This document shows, one piece after another, positions 45,823 to 58,753 of a stretch of DNA of 64,000 bases (positions are counted from its first letter, which is position 1; every line of letters begins with the position of its first letter). Both the position numbers and the translations under genes were made by a program. The notes under the pieces were generated by a model, which did no database searches, had not been told where the DNA came from, and saw only the letters and a program-made list of their open reading frames with translations. The DNA is from Carposina sasakii (Eukaryota; Arthropoda; Insecta; Lepidoptera; Carposinidae). The stretch covers positions 2,302,469 to 2,366,468 of the forward strand of contig CP053162.1 in assembly GCA_014607495.2 (NCBI GenBank). Reading direction: 5' to 3'.

Positions 45823-47100
45823 ACCTTACAAACGCGCACTAGCAGCTAAGCATCAGTGGCCATGCCGCGGTGTGTAGAAAATCAGTAATAGCATAACCGA
45901 TAATTTTTCTATAATATAATATTTTTATTGCAAAAAAATAAAAGTACCTACATAAGGTGTTACAGAGTTTTATATAAATTAGGTGTGCTAACTTAGCATT
46001 GCTAAAGTCATCGCCTGAGAGAAAAACCCTGAGTTCCTTGGGTTAAGTGGACTCTTGCAAAATGCAGCAGTTGTATTTCAGAGAATAGATCCAGCCATGA
46101 AGGAATTAAATTCCTTTATGGATCCAGCAGCCTAACTTATCATCATACTTTTATAATCTAATTTATTTATTTCTAAACCACCATTTGTATAATATATTGT
46201 AATAAATCTATCATCCGAAACACAATATGAGACCTGAAGCAACAATTCTACTTTATTTACTGGCTTTAAGCTACAAAAACTTTATAAAAGTATGACCAGT
46301 ATACATGAACAGATTCTACTGAGAAACAGAAATCTTTTACTTTTTTTGACGTTGTCACAATCACATAATCAAACTTAATGAAATGCATATTCCACTTCCA
46401 TTTCTTAAGTTTTAAATACTCCAAACAGTTCCTAATGATAACTTTCCGGAGCAACAGCAGGTTGCTTACTTAATTTTCTTATCACTCATTAAAACTTTAG
46501 AAATGGACGTGGCATATGTGTACAATAAAGAATAAGAAAATTAAGTTAGCAACTGCTGTTGCTCCAGACTGTTATCATTATGAACCTAATCTTAGTCAAG
46601 TCTATCTCTCTCCGTCCTTATAATAATTGGCTGAGAGAGAAAAGGACAGGTAGCACAAAATTTACGTTTAGGTTTAAGTGTGACTGCCGGAATCGACCAT
46701 ATTATATACAGAAAAATAGATTACAATGATAAAATGTACAAAGGCGTACTTTTGTAGGCGTAGATTTCATTCAGCACACTACTAGGTATAGCGAAAATTC
46801 CGTACATAACCTTTCTGAATTATATGCTAGCCAGACTCTAGCAATGAAAACTATTAGGAAACCAATAATGATGATGATAATGTACGGATATGTTGTTTTA
46901 GCGTAAATCTCTCAATTGATTGGGCAAACTGTATACTGGCCTAAAAACACAGTTACTCCGGATATTAACCAATGCACTACAGGTTTTTATGTGCTTTACT
47001 GCGTTATGTGGCGGTTGAAATAGGTGAATAGATATTATATCGATTTTGTCTATTTCAATGCTTGTCCCTAAACATTAATTAAATAGAAAAACGGCAAAAT
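45823..47100. other. Intronic, nothing firm
   Basis: 45970-46080 is a family G scrap. CTTATTTTCTTATCACT... and GAATAAGAAAATTAAG around 46470-46545, with GTTGCT..CAGC on both sides, form a loose inverted repeat. Nothing else is seen. Confidence 0.45.
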
Positions 47101-47738
47101 GGTGACAGCCAGGCAAATATGAAAATTGAGATTAAAATGCTGAACAAGTGTCATTGTGTTGAATTATACGTCAGTGGTTTTACTTGCAGGAAATGCAAAT
47201 TTGATTATCCGCAATGTTTGCTTTCCGCGCCATCCGATCTGCTAAACAGGCTTATCGGTTATTGTGTGATACATTGCTTTTTTTGGAACCACTTATTTCA
47301 TCAGTGGCCGCGTGGTGCCGGCAGAGTAGAATTCATACCACCTCATGTCTGCCCGTGGGTATCGTACGAGGCGATTAAGGGTTTCTGGGAGGTGGGCAGC
47401 AGCGCCTCCCGTATTGACAACGTAGTCCAAAATACAAACTGCGATCACCAACCCGCCTGCCCAGCGTGGTGACTATTTGAAAATTCCCCCCATGACAGTC
47501 TTGTGATGTGCCCTGGGGAAGGCCTACGTCCAGCAGTGGACTGCAATAGGCTGATGATGATGATTTCATCAGTAGAGCATTGTTTAAAATTTTGTTTCAA
47601 AGCATTATCCTAATTAAATAAACTACACCATTTTTGTCCTGTAAAAATAAAAATTCAGTCTGAAAATTTCAGTGGTTCTTTTAGAGTCATGGTCTTAAGT
47701 CGCATATCAATATTTGCCTAGCTGTTAAGAACACCTTC
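47101..47738 (-). mobile_element. Family J element split by a family E insertion
   Basis: The left part (GTGACAGCCAGGCAAATA, GGAAATGC, TTTGATTATCCGCAA) is the reversed right half of 9348-9824. The right part ends ATATTTGCCTAGCTGTTAAG and ACACCTTC. The E element at 47305-47562 interrupts it. Confidence 0.85.
47305..47562 (+). mobile_element. Family E SINE-like retroposon, full length, 10-bp duplication
   Basis: 258 bp, TGGCCGCGTGGTGCCGGCAG to CTGATGATG. ATTTCATCAG flanks both sides (47295-47304, 47563-47572), so both ends of the family are fixed by this copy. Confidence 0.95.
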
Positions 47739-48098
47739 TATATGTTTAAAAAGACAATTGATAAAAAAAAAATCATAGGTAAGTATACACCTGATGTAGA
47801 TCTAAATTCAAGAGTTCTATTAAAAATAGACGGTAACCTAACATAGTAGTATATTGGACCTGCTTTCAGTGACCCCACTGGGACCACCCAGCAAGGTTGT
47901 GGTTTCTCGACTAGTACAAACAAACCGCCCGGCCTCATCAATTTATACCGCGCTACAAAGTTATATGTGCGGCTTGTATAGGATTCTTTTTCTTAAACAC
48001 ACTTGCTACGACTACCTTATTCTTGTATAATAATTATATCATTTGTTGTACTTAAAATAAAAGAAATGCAAACTAAGCCAGGAGAAAATTATTTTAGA

Positions 48099-48328
48099 CT
48101 AGTGGACGCCCGCGACTCCGTCCGCGTGGACTACAGAAAAAACAAAATTTCGAAATTATACGCGATAAAAACATTTTCCCGGGATAAAAAGTAGCCTAAA
48201 TGTTAAGTGGAACCTGTCACAACATATTCCTGAAAACTGCATCGAAATCTGTTCCGCCGTTTCTGAGATTAGCGTACACAAACATAGATCCGTTACAATT
48301 TTATTATATGTATACCTATAGATATAGA
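48099..48328 (-). mobile_element. Family H Helitron-like element
   Basis: The minus strand starts A|TCTATATC and ends GCGGGCGTCCACTAG|T, with a GGACG/CGTCC hairpin just before CTAG. No coding. Confidence 0.8.
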
Positions 48329-48384
48329 TTAGTTACAGTTTTAATGTACCTACTTATGTGGCCCTATTTCTTTACTTTAGGTAC

Positions 48385-48560
48385 ACACAGTCATGTCCTT
48401 CACTAGAATACATCGGCTGCATCTCCTTCCGTGCATGTCGTAAGAGTCGACTATGGAACTCGGGCATTCTCTCAGGTCACTGGTCACTAAAATCTGACCC
48501 CGTTATCTTAAATGTAACTTAGGGATCTCCTTTTTTCTCCATTCCGGGAACACATGTACA
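48385..48560 (+). mobile_element. Family G retroposon
   Basis: CACTAGAATACATCGGCTGC, CGTAAGAGTCGACTATGGAA, TTATCTTAAATGTAACTTAG; the TATG tail is lost. Confidence 0.75.
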
Positions 48561-48625
48561 GATTAATGGAACAGTTATTAATAAAGGAAAATTTTCAATG
48601 ATTAGCTTAGCTCTACATTAAGATT

Positions 48626-48798
48626 TCTTCTTCAGTATTGCCACTGTTGGACGTAGGCCTTCCCCAGGGCACGCCACAAGGCTACTGCCACAGGGGCGTT
48701 TTGCCCATAGTCACCACGCTGGGCAGGCGGATTGGTGACCGCAGTGTGATGTTCGGACTATGTTGTCAGCACGGGAGGCGCTGCTGCCCACCTCCCGT
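48626..48798 (-). mobile_element. Family E retroposon, 5'-truncated, 12-bp duplication
   Basis: The (GAA)n tail is at the left and the copy stops at CACCTCCCGT on the right, lacking its 5' third. TACATTAAGATT flanks it (48614-48625, 48799-48810). 5' truncation with a duplication is the pattern expected of target-primed reverse transcription. Confidence 0.93.
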
Positions 48799-48810
48799 TA
48801 CATTAAGATT

Positions 48811-49189
48811 AGGTATATATAATCTATGATTCTATCAAACGATAAAAGAAATATTGGGAAGAACAAAAGATTTGAACTCGCTTATTGTTATAAATTAAGT
48901 CATGACAGGTATATCTGTACATAATTCATAAACTGATGTAAAATAAATTACCACTTAGGTACATTATTGATATGCAATCTACTGCCAAGTCTAGTGAACT
49001 TAAAAGCTAGTAGGTAATAGTAGTGTGGTAAATGGGATTAGGGTCCAAAGGTGAATATAATTTCCTGGGATAGTAAACCGTAGCCGTAATGGATGCAGAC
49101 ATGATCAAGTTTTATAACTAGCATTTTACATTAGAGCATATTAGCTATGTTTATTTAGGTTTTACTTTATTTTTCTATACGAAGGAAAA
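48811..49189. other. Intronic, nothing recognised
   Basis: AT-rich without features. Confidence 0.55.
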
Positions 49190-49322
49190 CCATATATAAT
49201 ACAGATTTGGTGAAAAAAATTGAAAAGTCGAAAAATTATGGAACTTTCCTGCGAAAATTTTCAGTGATTTTCGCCTCAGAATCAAGCATATCAATATTTG
49301 CCTGGCTGTCACTTCCACCCTG
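49190..49322 (-). repeat. Family J end fragment
   Basis: CCTGCGAAAATTTTCAGTG ... TCAATATTTGCCTGGCTGTC ... CACCCTG, then TA. Only the left end of J (reversed) is present. Confidence 0.8.
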
Positions 49323-50465
49323 TATATACTAACCAAAGAAACTGGAGCTCAGTCTGTTATTCTTTATTGAGAATTACGTTAAAATCGACATTTTATTTTT
49401 GATATGTGCGCACTTTAATAATTAATTTTAATAGCTCATATAAGTCACGAGGTCTGTGTGTTTCCCTAAGTATTTAGTATTAAGTATTCTTCACTATTCC
49501 AGTAGAAGCACCATTAGCAAAACTCAAGCTAAAAAAATACTATTAAAACCAAATTGATTATTATCTTATCTAAGATTATAATTTCTAGTAAATTCTACCT
49601 AAGTGGTACTCTTAGGTGGTGCTCATAACTTTGTAGCGTGTGCACGACACTGTCAAATCGGCCGATGTCAGCTGTATGTCAACAATGTCAAGTGTCATAT
49701 GTCAGCGACCACCCACTTGGAAAGAATGCACCGAAACGATGTGTGGCGCGTTTGGATGTCCTGTGCATCAAGGAAGGACATCCAGGAGGTGGCTATAAGA
49801 ATCATCTTTCTGACCTTATCTCATTAGTCATTATTTATGGTGTCGGCGTACCTAATGTGGTTTCTTTCAAAATTTATATTACCAAGGATTTGTGTAAATC
49901 GCAGGTCCATTACAATATACATATCTACTGCGCAGTGTAGGGTAAATAATTTAACAACAGAACAGCTAATGAATCCTACTAGGTCGGAGTTGGACACCAT
50001 CATCTCTTCTTTGTTCTTTCACCATGGTGTGAGTACGTACTCATGGTATGAGTACGTTTTATATGCTGTATAGTGAATAGTTTTAATTATTATAACAAGT
50101 TTTATTAAGTACAAGTTACAATGTACGATAATATGTAGGTGCGTGCTCCAATAGTACACCATAGAGTACGAGTATGTACACATAAGTCAATTCAAATTCA
50201 AAATCATTTAGGTATTCGACATGAAAGCATTAACAACTTGTTCAAACAATTCTACTATGCATAAGTTGAGCGCGATTTACAACATAAATTCATAGGTACA
50301 GATATTAGCAACAACCTTACGACCGTGTCCTATTAATCAGTAGAAAAACAAGAAAAAAAATAGTTCTTCAGAACTCTCCTACCTATGAACTAGTTCCCAG
50401 ATCTCTTGCTCTATAGTTCCTCAAAAATAACAAAATACTAGAAGGTCAAGACCGAACTTGGTAGA
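49323..50465. other. Intronic, nothing recognised
   Basis: Three overlapping ORFs at 49603-50073 have no domain and no splice logic; a GTACTCATGGTATGAGTAC repeat lies near 50030-50055. Confidence 0.5.
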
Positions 50466-50713
50466 TACATATAATAACGCCTTTATCGCCTGTAGACAGA
50501 GCACCACGGGCCGATAGAACCACATGGTGCCACTTCTGACCAATTTTGAGGGTATAGTTGAGATGTACAAGTTCGGTTAGTAGTGACAGATGATCAGCCC
50601 ATCGGCTACAAAACACCAAGACCCTCTAGTCCCTCTACTGACTTGTACAGTATGCCCGGGAAGAGAAGCAGCTGTAGTATTATGCGTTTTTTTTTTCTAG
50701 AGCAGCAAAGAAG
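50466..50713 (-). mobile_element. Family D retroposon
   Basis: ACATATAATAACGCCTTTATC to AGAGCAGCAAAGAAG; close to consensus in the middle. Confidence 0.87.
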
Positions 50714-51276
50714 AAAACTGGACGTCGGAAAATAAAGGACCTCTGCCTTTGCCCTGTTTCACCATTCCTGTGTATTTCTATTATATGTTCCTCTGCATCT
50801 AGAGGACACAGGAACTTTAAGATCAGAATGTAGCCCACCTACTATCGTTTTAACTGTAACAGTTATAAGAACACTGAATGCACAGCATGTTTGTAATAAT
50901 CCATTCGTTCAACCGATTAAAATTCTCAAATGAAACCCGCTAAACTAAACATTACATACATACGTACCTACATTTCTTAAATTCTTTATACGTTTCGGTC
51001 CATTGTAGATTTGATAGATGAATGAGGACATACGCTGGTATTGATAGTGTTAGCTTTACCCTTGAGTGCACTCGACTACATACGAGTAAGGTCTACGTTG
51101 GTAATTCAATAGTTGAGTTTGAATAAAGTTTAACAACTAATTTCTAAGGTTCGTAAATGATTGTTTAAAATACATTAAAATTCAACAACTTTATCGTTAA
51201 GATCACTTCACAAACAGATTATCTACCTATCGATATCATACAAATAAGTAGTTCAATTAAAAAAAAATGATTCACA

Positions 51277-51491
51277 TCTATACATATAATAAAATTCTAA
51301 GTGATCGATGTTTGTGCACACTAATCTCAGAAACGGCTGGACCGATTTCGATGAAGTTTTGAGGAATATATTGTGACAGGTCCCACTTAACATATAGGCT
51401 TTTTATCCCGGGAAAATGTTTTTATCCCGGATAATTCGACATTTTGTTTTTTTCTGCAGTCCACGCGGACGGAGTCGCGGGCGTCCACTAG
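51277..51491 (+). mobile_element. Family H Helitron-like element, compact complete copy
   Basis: 215 bp: A|TCTATACATATAATAAAA ... GCGGGCGTCCACTAG|T. Both Helitron end rules and the A/T flanks hold. A hairpin GGACG...CGTCC sits directly before CTAG. Confidence 0.82.
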
Positions 51492-52209
51492 TATTTCAAT
51501 ATAATTATTCTTACATAGGTACAGTAATAATATTATTACTTAAATAGTATTAATTAAACCTATAACTAAAAGCTAAACTCTTAAGTAACTATGTATTGCT
51601 AAAAATATTTTAAGATCTAAGACGGGCTGCAAATACACGTTGACCAAAAAAGTCACCAGCCCTCTAGTCATGGGATGCTTAGACCAGCCTTTTCGCAATG
51701 CAATCTCCAATTTCGATTATGGTGATTGCACTAGCTTCCCTCCAGCTATAACTTCACGCATTACTTTGTGATCATTGCTGTGACATATTAGAAATTGGAT
51801 CGTTACCAAGCATTTCCCAATATCCACATGCCATCTGTTAATCTGGCGAGCGATGTATCAATCTTTTCTAAACTGTCTAAACAAGTACGAGTATATGCAG
51901 TTAAAAGTGACCTTTGAAGTTTTGTTTTGAGGTGCTAGTAAAATCTGGGATATAGGTATTTTATACTTCTATGCTAATGTACAGGGTGTAACAGAAGGGG
52001 TGTGTTAAACAAATGTATGGTTACAGAGAAACAGGTAAGTACACAAAGTTGAAGACTATACAACTATGTATATTTTTCCTGATGGTGTGGATTATTTTCC
52101 AACAATACTGAAAAATAGATATTTGATTGTAGGTCCCAAAATTGTTGATTTTATTATTTTAAAAATCCGTCATGTGAATCGCCGTATACCTACATGAAAT
52201 TCTTACGTC
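51492..52209. other. Intronic; decayed family A copy at 51982
   Basis: 51982-52150 starts CAGGGTGTAACAGAAGGGG and keeps parts of the A interior but no right end. Confidence 0.55.
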
Positions 52210-52220
52210 ACAAATCGTTA

Positions 52221-52486
52221 CTTCTATGCTGCTCTGGGAGTGAAAAAAAAAGTATAATACTACAGCTGCTTCTCTTCCCGGGCATACTGTACAAGTTAGT
52301 AGAGGGACAAGAGGGTCTTAGTGTTTTGTAGGCGATGAGCGACCACCTGTCACTACTAACTAACCGAACTTGTACATCTCAACTATACCCTCAATATTGG
52401 TCAGAAGTGGCACCATGTGATCCTATCGGCCCTTGGTGCTCTGCCTACCCCGTAAGGGATAAAGGCGTGATTATATGTATGTATGT
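52221..52486 (+). mobile_element. Family D retroposon, full length with 11-bp duplication
   Basis: Head CTTCTATGCTGCTCTGGGAG, tail ATTATATGTATGTATGT. ACAAATCGTTA flanks both sides (52210-52220, 52487-52497). This copy defines both ends and shows that the (TATG)n tail is at the 3' end. Confidence 0.95.
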
Positions 52487-52497
52487 ACAAATCGTTA

Positions 52498-55400
52498 ACT
52501 ACATAATATATTTGTTATGCTAAACCCTGACTATTTACTTTATGAATCTGTAGTTCTGACTCTGACTACCCCATTTCGGGAGTACAACCGTGTCCATACA
52601 ATGTAGGTATGTAATTTGTTAAGAAGAGCCAATCAAATAGTATTATCTACAACTTGCTTGATGACGTGTGTATGAGACACGTACGTAGGTACGCATCCGG
52701 AGTGCAGTGGGACCTCAGCTATTATAGCTCATTCCCCTTGTAAGGTCGAGGGACCGGTGTAGGGATACATTCATATTTTATACATACGAGTAATTGTACA
52801 TGTAAGGAGGTAAAGGATAGCCTACAGTTACGTTTAGCATAGCTGGGACAGATGTGTGACCAGTGACAAGTTGCCAGCTATCTGAGAGAATGCACAAGTC
52901 CCTTAGTCGACTCTTACGACATGCGCGGAAGGAGGTGCAGCCGATGTATTCTGTAAATTTATGAGATACACTAGAAATACTAGTTTATATCGCTATTTAA
53001 TCCAATTTTAGATTTCCATTTACTTCAAGTTTCTCCGCAGTAGTTTATAGTGCATAGTAACAAACATCGAAATCTCACTATATTCCGAAACTAGGTCGAT
53101 TGAACCAATAACATCCTCGGGAAATGGCTCGAACACACGTAACTGGTTACATGCAAAATGGCGTGCAAGTTACTCGCAAAGACGAAGTAGATATTTAAGT
53201 AGGTATTTGTATAGAGGTACCTACGTGGGTATAATGCACTAGCATTATGTATGTATATAACCTACAATAAAAGTATTTTTTAAATAAAGGTGTAAGTAGT
53301 ATTTTTACCATAATGCCATTTTAGTTGCTGGTGGATAATGAGGTTTTATATTCTTTAGAGCAGCCTTCCTGAACACGGTTTTTAATCTTTAAATATCTGA
53401 GCTTTGACCGATATTTATTTAGTATGCGCCGAGCTTTTCATGCCCATAGACGTGCTTATGTTTGAGTTTCAAAATAGTTAAATAAATAAAATATGCCTCC
53501 GTGTGTCATAACATAAGAGATGTAAAAATTACTTTAAAATGTGTAATAAGAGCTTAGGAATTACATTTCAGCGGTAATTATATTTTATTTATTATTTAAA
53601 TCATAATTCGAGTCCGACATATGAGCTGTCAATATTACGGCCATCTTTCAGTTTTCATAATTTATGACAATGACGCGGCTACACTTTCTTGTGACAAGCG
53701 CGCATTATACTTCAGCGCTGTTGCTTATAAAGTATTGCTATGACTTTTGCGCTCATACTAACTATATTTTTCTTTATCACTCATTACTACATTGTAAAAG
53801 TTATCTAAAAAATATTGTAGCTATCGAAACGCATCGTGGTTTATCAATTTCTAACGCAATTTACTATGAACATAACCTGTCTACATTGCTGGCGGATAAT
53901 TGCAGACCTTACCTAGCATCAGGTATTCTGTGATCTTGATTCAGCTTGTCACCAGATTCTAGTAGAAAATGAAATCTACATTTTTTTTAGCTTTTTTCAA
54001 GAGTCAGTAGTCACCAAATGCCATAGACAATACCTAAATATCCAACTCCCCGGAAATTTGAAAGATAGGTCGTAAATAGGTACACACACTTATTATGTTT
54101 TTCTAAAAAAATATATTATCATTATGTAATGTATGATGTACTCATATTTGTTAATAATTATTTAATGAAGAAAACATGCTATTATTTTCGCTTCAAAAGT
54201 AAGTATCTACAAGTACTTGTGCATCTTCACATGCGTCGTGTAACCAAACCATTATAGTCACAGAGCTATTGTACCTATAATCGGAACATATTGGAACGCA
54301 TGCTCCTAAGAACGCTGTAATGGGATCCTTTTTAAAGCTATACTGAAAACGTTGGCTACAGTAACTCGATAGGCGAAACAATGGGCATGTTACTTACATG
54401 AAATTATATCATAATACTTAAAGGGAAAGCTATACGATAACGTTTTGTAGAAGGAAAGGGCTTGAGCTATTTCTCAAAATTGTAAACGGACCCAACGCGT
54501 AATAATATCTTGTTATATTACTGTGCCAGTTTTGTTTTATATGACTAGGACTTGAAATGCAATCAAATCAGTTAACTACCTACCAAACTATACATACTAT
54601 CATCATCTTCCTGCTCTTACCCCATTTACCTTAAGAATGATAATTATATAATTTTAAATGTGTATAGTTACATGATGTAAATGTATAAATTCTGTGGTAG
54701 CCCGTGACTTGAAGTATGAGTCAACGACTAATTATATGGGGGTAAATCTAGATAACCTCAACAAGCAGTCGTCCAGTTAGCGTGTATGCTAATTCTTATC
54801 GAACCAATTACGCCTGTAACATGAGGTAACGACACCATTAGCTGTATGTTACAGTCGATAACAAGGCTGAACAATTGAATACAACATCGATTATTTGGAC
54901 AAAGCAGAGAACGGTATTCTGCGTTAGTGTTTTAGATGATCAAAATTGCTTTCTAGACAAGCAAAGTAGACGCACGCTCGCTTCGCTCGCGCAACTTGTT
55001 CTAACGCACGCGGGCAAAGTTTCACAATCTATTTCTATTCTTTTCTTTCGGAATTCATGCCGTATCTCAATCAATAAAATACGGTATTTTAAATTAGTCT
55101 AAATTTTACAGGTAAACCATATATTTTGTTTATCAAATATAACATTAAACGTACTTATAATATAAATAGCACTTATTTATATAATAAATAACATTCCGAT
55201 TCACCTACTTTAGAAGTTCTATTAGCCCACAGGCATAACAATACACCAACAGAAACCATACAACGTGTTGTACAGTTGATTAAAATATGTCGAAGCCCCG
55301 AGGTATATTTGTAACCCGTGGGTTCCGTCCACAAATATGGAAACAACACTGCAAGGTTTCCCGAGGCTATAGTTTTAAGGATCGATACAGACGAGCCATT

Positions 55401-56932
55401 TAAATAACTTGCTAACTACGGGTCTATCTGGAAAGCGGTAGCAATGCTTTAACGATGTAGGTATATTATCATCGCGTTTCTATAGATTTTTTAGATAGCT
55501 AAACAGAAACATTGCAGAAGATTAAAATAATACTGCTTTGGAATAATTATGGTAAAGAAATACCGTAACGACATATTTTACTATTACCATTTACCTAAAA
55601 CTACTTACTTATTACTACCTTATATACTACTAACTTAGTAATATGGCGAGTAATGGGAATCGGTTAAGCTATGGTAGGGTAAACCAAATACAATGTTATT
55701 ATGACTTAAAATTATATTATATAAAAACAAGCTTTCTTGAAAGAGATAAAAAGTCCGGAAAACGGATGATTTTATGCAAGTATGTTTATTTTACATGCTG
55801 TAAAATCTGTTTCTCGTGTGCAATAAACCTTATTAACCACGTTTTCTTACGTAACTACGTTTATTTAAGTGCCAATTTTATAACCTAATATGTCTAAAAT
55901 CTAGCCAGGTTCATTCTTACGCAAATTGTGTTGTGCAAGAAGATATTAAGTATATCTACCTACACAACCTATTGTAAACCTATACTTACTTAAACCTATA
56001 TTTGGCGGCAACGTTACAAAGGTCCTGGGATTCAAATCCTATCTACCACGTCTTTTGCATTGGTATTTTGAATATTGTATACGCGTGAACCTTTCGCTGA
56101 TTTCTAATACACAATTGCCAAGTTTCATCAAAATCCATCCGGTAGTTGTCAAACATTGTCAAAAACATTTATGATATAATATTACATATCTCATATTAGT
56201 AGAATAGGATTTATGTTTGTATTTATTTATGTACCTTTTTTTTATTTTTTTTCATTTTTTTTTTCATAAGATAACCTATGCTAAATATAATGTTTCTCTG
56301 TCTCTTAAACTAGGAAAAGTCCTGTATTATAAGAGACAGTAACTTCCATTTCCAATGACAGTTATGAAGGTTATACAGAGAGTTAAATTTAACCTACTCG
56401 TATGTCTCGGATCTCAACAAATAACTTCATATAAAAAAAAATATTTAAAAAACTCTTGCGTCAAAATCAAACCTTATCATGAGCTGTGACGTCAGTGTCT
56501 ACAACAACTTTCTCATGATTCCAGAGGGTATACTAAATACGGGAATTAGAAGTTTAATTATCATGAAATATTGTAAGGTCTGTTTGATTTCCGGCGTTAC
56601 GAATCTACATCTTTTATTAAATTAGCATAATTACCTGCATTACCTAACATGTGCAACACAGTCACGGATCACGTGGAGTTTGAAAATATAAAATCAGAAG
56701 TTGTAAAATTATGTAACAATCCTATATACCTTAAGTTACTATTACTACTTTTATTTTTATACTTAAAGTCGTATTTATATAATTCTGTACATAACTTACG
56801 AAATACAGTATTATTATATCTGTGGAAATACATACTTTTTCAAATTTCTATGTACATATGTATGTATGATGAATATCGATGTTTGTTTCCGAGTCATGGA
56901 TGTTTATATTCTTATCTATGTACTAGCAGCCG
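52498..56932. other. Intronic, one family G copy, otherwise nothing recognised
   Basis: 52800-52955 is a family G copy (minus), and 52545-52600 another scrap. 55995-56060 has a GGGATTCAAATCC B-box-like phrase without a tRNA fold. The ORFs at 53664, 54875, 55643 and 56649 lack domains and are not called. Confidence 0.5.
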
Positions 56933-57149
56933 CCCACGACTTCGTCCGCGTGAGGGGGCGTTGTACCCGTGCGAAGCCGGGCAGGTTGTTGTATAGACTG
57001 TAGCCTTCCTTGGTAAATGGGCTATCTAACACTGAAAGAATTTTTCAAATCAGACCAGTAGTTCCTGAGATTAGCGCGTTCAAACAAACAAACAAACAAA
57101 CTCTTCAGCTTTATAATATTATAATAATAATAAAATATATTAGTATAGA
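56933..57149 (-). mobile_element. Family H Helitron-like element, second subfamily
   Basis: The minus strand starts A|TCTATACTAATATATTTT and ends GTGGGCGGCTGCTAG|T. It carries (GTTT)n and GCGCTAATCTCAGGAAC. Its 3' portion (CGAAGTCGTGGGCGGC) differs from the other copies. Confidence 0.82.
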
Positions 57150-57252
57150 TTTATATACCGTTGCTTAGTACCCACGACACAAGACTTTAGGGATCTTAGT
57201 GTGGGACTAGGTCAATGTGTTGTGAAGTGTGTGAATATTTATTTATTTATAT

Positions 57253-57517
57253 GTGGCCGCGTGGTGCCGGCAGAGTAGAATTCATACCACCCCATGTTTG
57301 CCCGTGGGTATCGTACGAGGCGATTAAGGGTTTCCGTGAGGTGGCAGCAGCGCCTCCCGTGTTGACAACATAGTCCAAAATACATACTACGGTCACCAAC
57401 CCGCCTGCCCAGCGTGATGACTATGGGCAAATACACCCCATGGCAGTCTTGTGGTGTGCCCTGGGGAAGGCCTACGTCCAGCAGTGGACTGCAATAGGCT
57501 AATGCTGATGATGATGA
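57253..57517 (+). mobile_element. Family E SINE-like retroposon, near full length
   Basis: TGGCCGCGTGGTGCCGGCAG ... GTCCAGCAGTGGACTGCAAT and (GAT)n. The 65-residue minus ORF is a shadow. Confidence 0.9.
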
Positions 57518-57536
57518 CTACTTTAGGTTACCTATA

Positions 57537-57655
57537 TAAAATAATTGACCCCATAGCTCAGTTGGTTAGAGCGAAAGCACGGTTTGCGAGTGGTCGTGAG
57601 TTCAAATCTCACTCGGGTGAAGAATTTTTTCATTTTCTTATTAATATTTTATAAA
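57537..57655 (+). mobile_element. Family F tRNA-like unit (single)
   Basis: GACCCCATAGCTCAGTTGGT, GAGTTCAAATCTCACTC and the A/T tail. A-box and B-box spacing is tRNA-like, but the anticodon stem does not pair. Confidence 0.78.
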
Positions 57656-57817
57656 ATTGTTTTATTTTTATTATTAACTTTTGAACCTCTTACTACAGTA
57701 ATAATAACATATAGTGTACGTTTGCTTAGGACAGTAGTCAGACCCAAACTTTATTATAGTAGATACCTTCCACTGAATTTGAATTTTCGTCATTATCTGT
57801 TAATTATAATCTACATA

Positions 57818-58175
57818 CAGAGTGTATTTTGGTCGTCAACGTTCCCAAAAACTGCGGAATCTCCTCATCATCACGATCATTTTTCTCCATGGAAGCATAC
57901 CTGGGAATTGTCTGGTTCCCAAGATATTAGGGTCCAAATTTGAGTAATTAGACTGCGTTTTTCTGCATAAATGCACATAGCCGCGTAGCAAGATTTTTTC
58001 ACGATAAATAATTAATATCTTTCTAATAAAAAACAATATAAATTTCGCCCAATCAAATAATTGAGAAAAAAATTACCATTTTACCAGTTTTTTTTGCATA
58101 AACTTATTTTATTTGATGTGGGTATAGAGTACGTAAGTACCCTTCGTTAAGGGTGACAACGAAAAAACATCCTGT
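57818..58175 (+). mobile_element. Family B element (copy 6)
   Basis: CAGAGTGTATTTTGGTCGTC to AAAAAACATCCTG, within the family H element. Confidence 0.88.
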
Positions 58176-58418
58176 ATAATAAAAATGTAACGGATCGCTG
58201 TCTGTACATGGAAGATATATGAGAAAAAACATAATAGAAGACCTTTATCAACGTAATAATAAAATAAAATAGTACACAAAAGAATGATTTTTGGATTTTT
58301 TGTCTGTTTGTCGGTTTGTCTGTTTGTCTGTGCGTTTGTGCATGCTAATCCCAGAAACGGCTGAACCGATTTCAATGCAGTTTTCAGGAATATATTGTGA
58401 TAGGTCCCACTTAACATA

Positions 58419-58753
58419 CAGGGTGTTTGTGACAGCCAGGCAAATATTGATATGGTGGCTTCAGATCATGATTCTGAGATGAAAAGCAATGAAGATTTTC
58501 GCAGGATAATTATAAAATTTTCCGACTTTTTTTTCATTATTTCAGGAAAAAATAGTGTAGTACTAATAATAGTAATAGGCCTTAAATAAAGACTTAAAAA
58601 CAAAATTTTAACCAATGGATGATTTTAAAAAAAGTTGCTCTTAAAAAAGTTTAATTAACTGATCTACCCCAAAGGAGAGTCACAAGTGATCTAAAAAACA
58701 GCAATGTATCACACTATAACCAATAAGCCCGTTTAACTAGCCACAGCCACCTG
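58419..58753 (+). mobile_element. Family J element, internally deleted
   Basis: CAGGGTGTTTGTGACAGCCA ... CAGCAATGTATCACACTATAA ... CCACCTG. About 140 bases of the right side, including most of the right TIR, are missing relative to 9348-9824. Confidence 0.83.

Noticed and set aside
47119..47472. 117-residue ORF
   Set aside because: It runs across the junction of family J and family E and is therefore an artefact of nested repeats.
49603..50073. Three overlapping plus-strand ORFs
   Set aside because: Different frames over the same bases, no domain, no splice logic with the phosphatase exons.
53664..53933. 89-residue ORF in intron 1
   Set aside because: No motif and not joinable to the flanking exons in a sensible way.
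56649..56996. 115-residue ORF
   Set aside because: Leu/Tyr-rich low-complexity reading of AT-rich DNA, and its C-terminus is encoded by a Helitron-like repeat.
57543..57620. tRNA gene
   Set aside because: Same family F repeat; anticodon stem mismatched and conserved non-tRNA tail attached.
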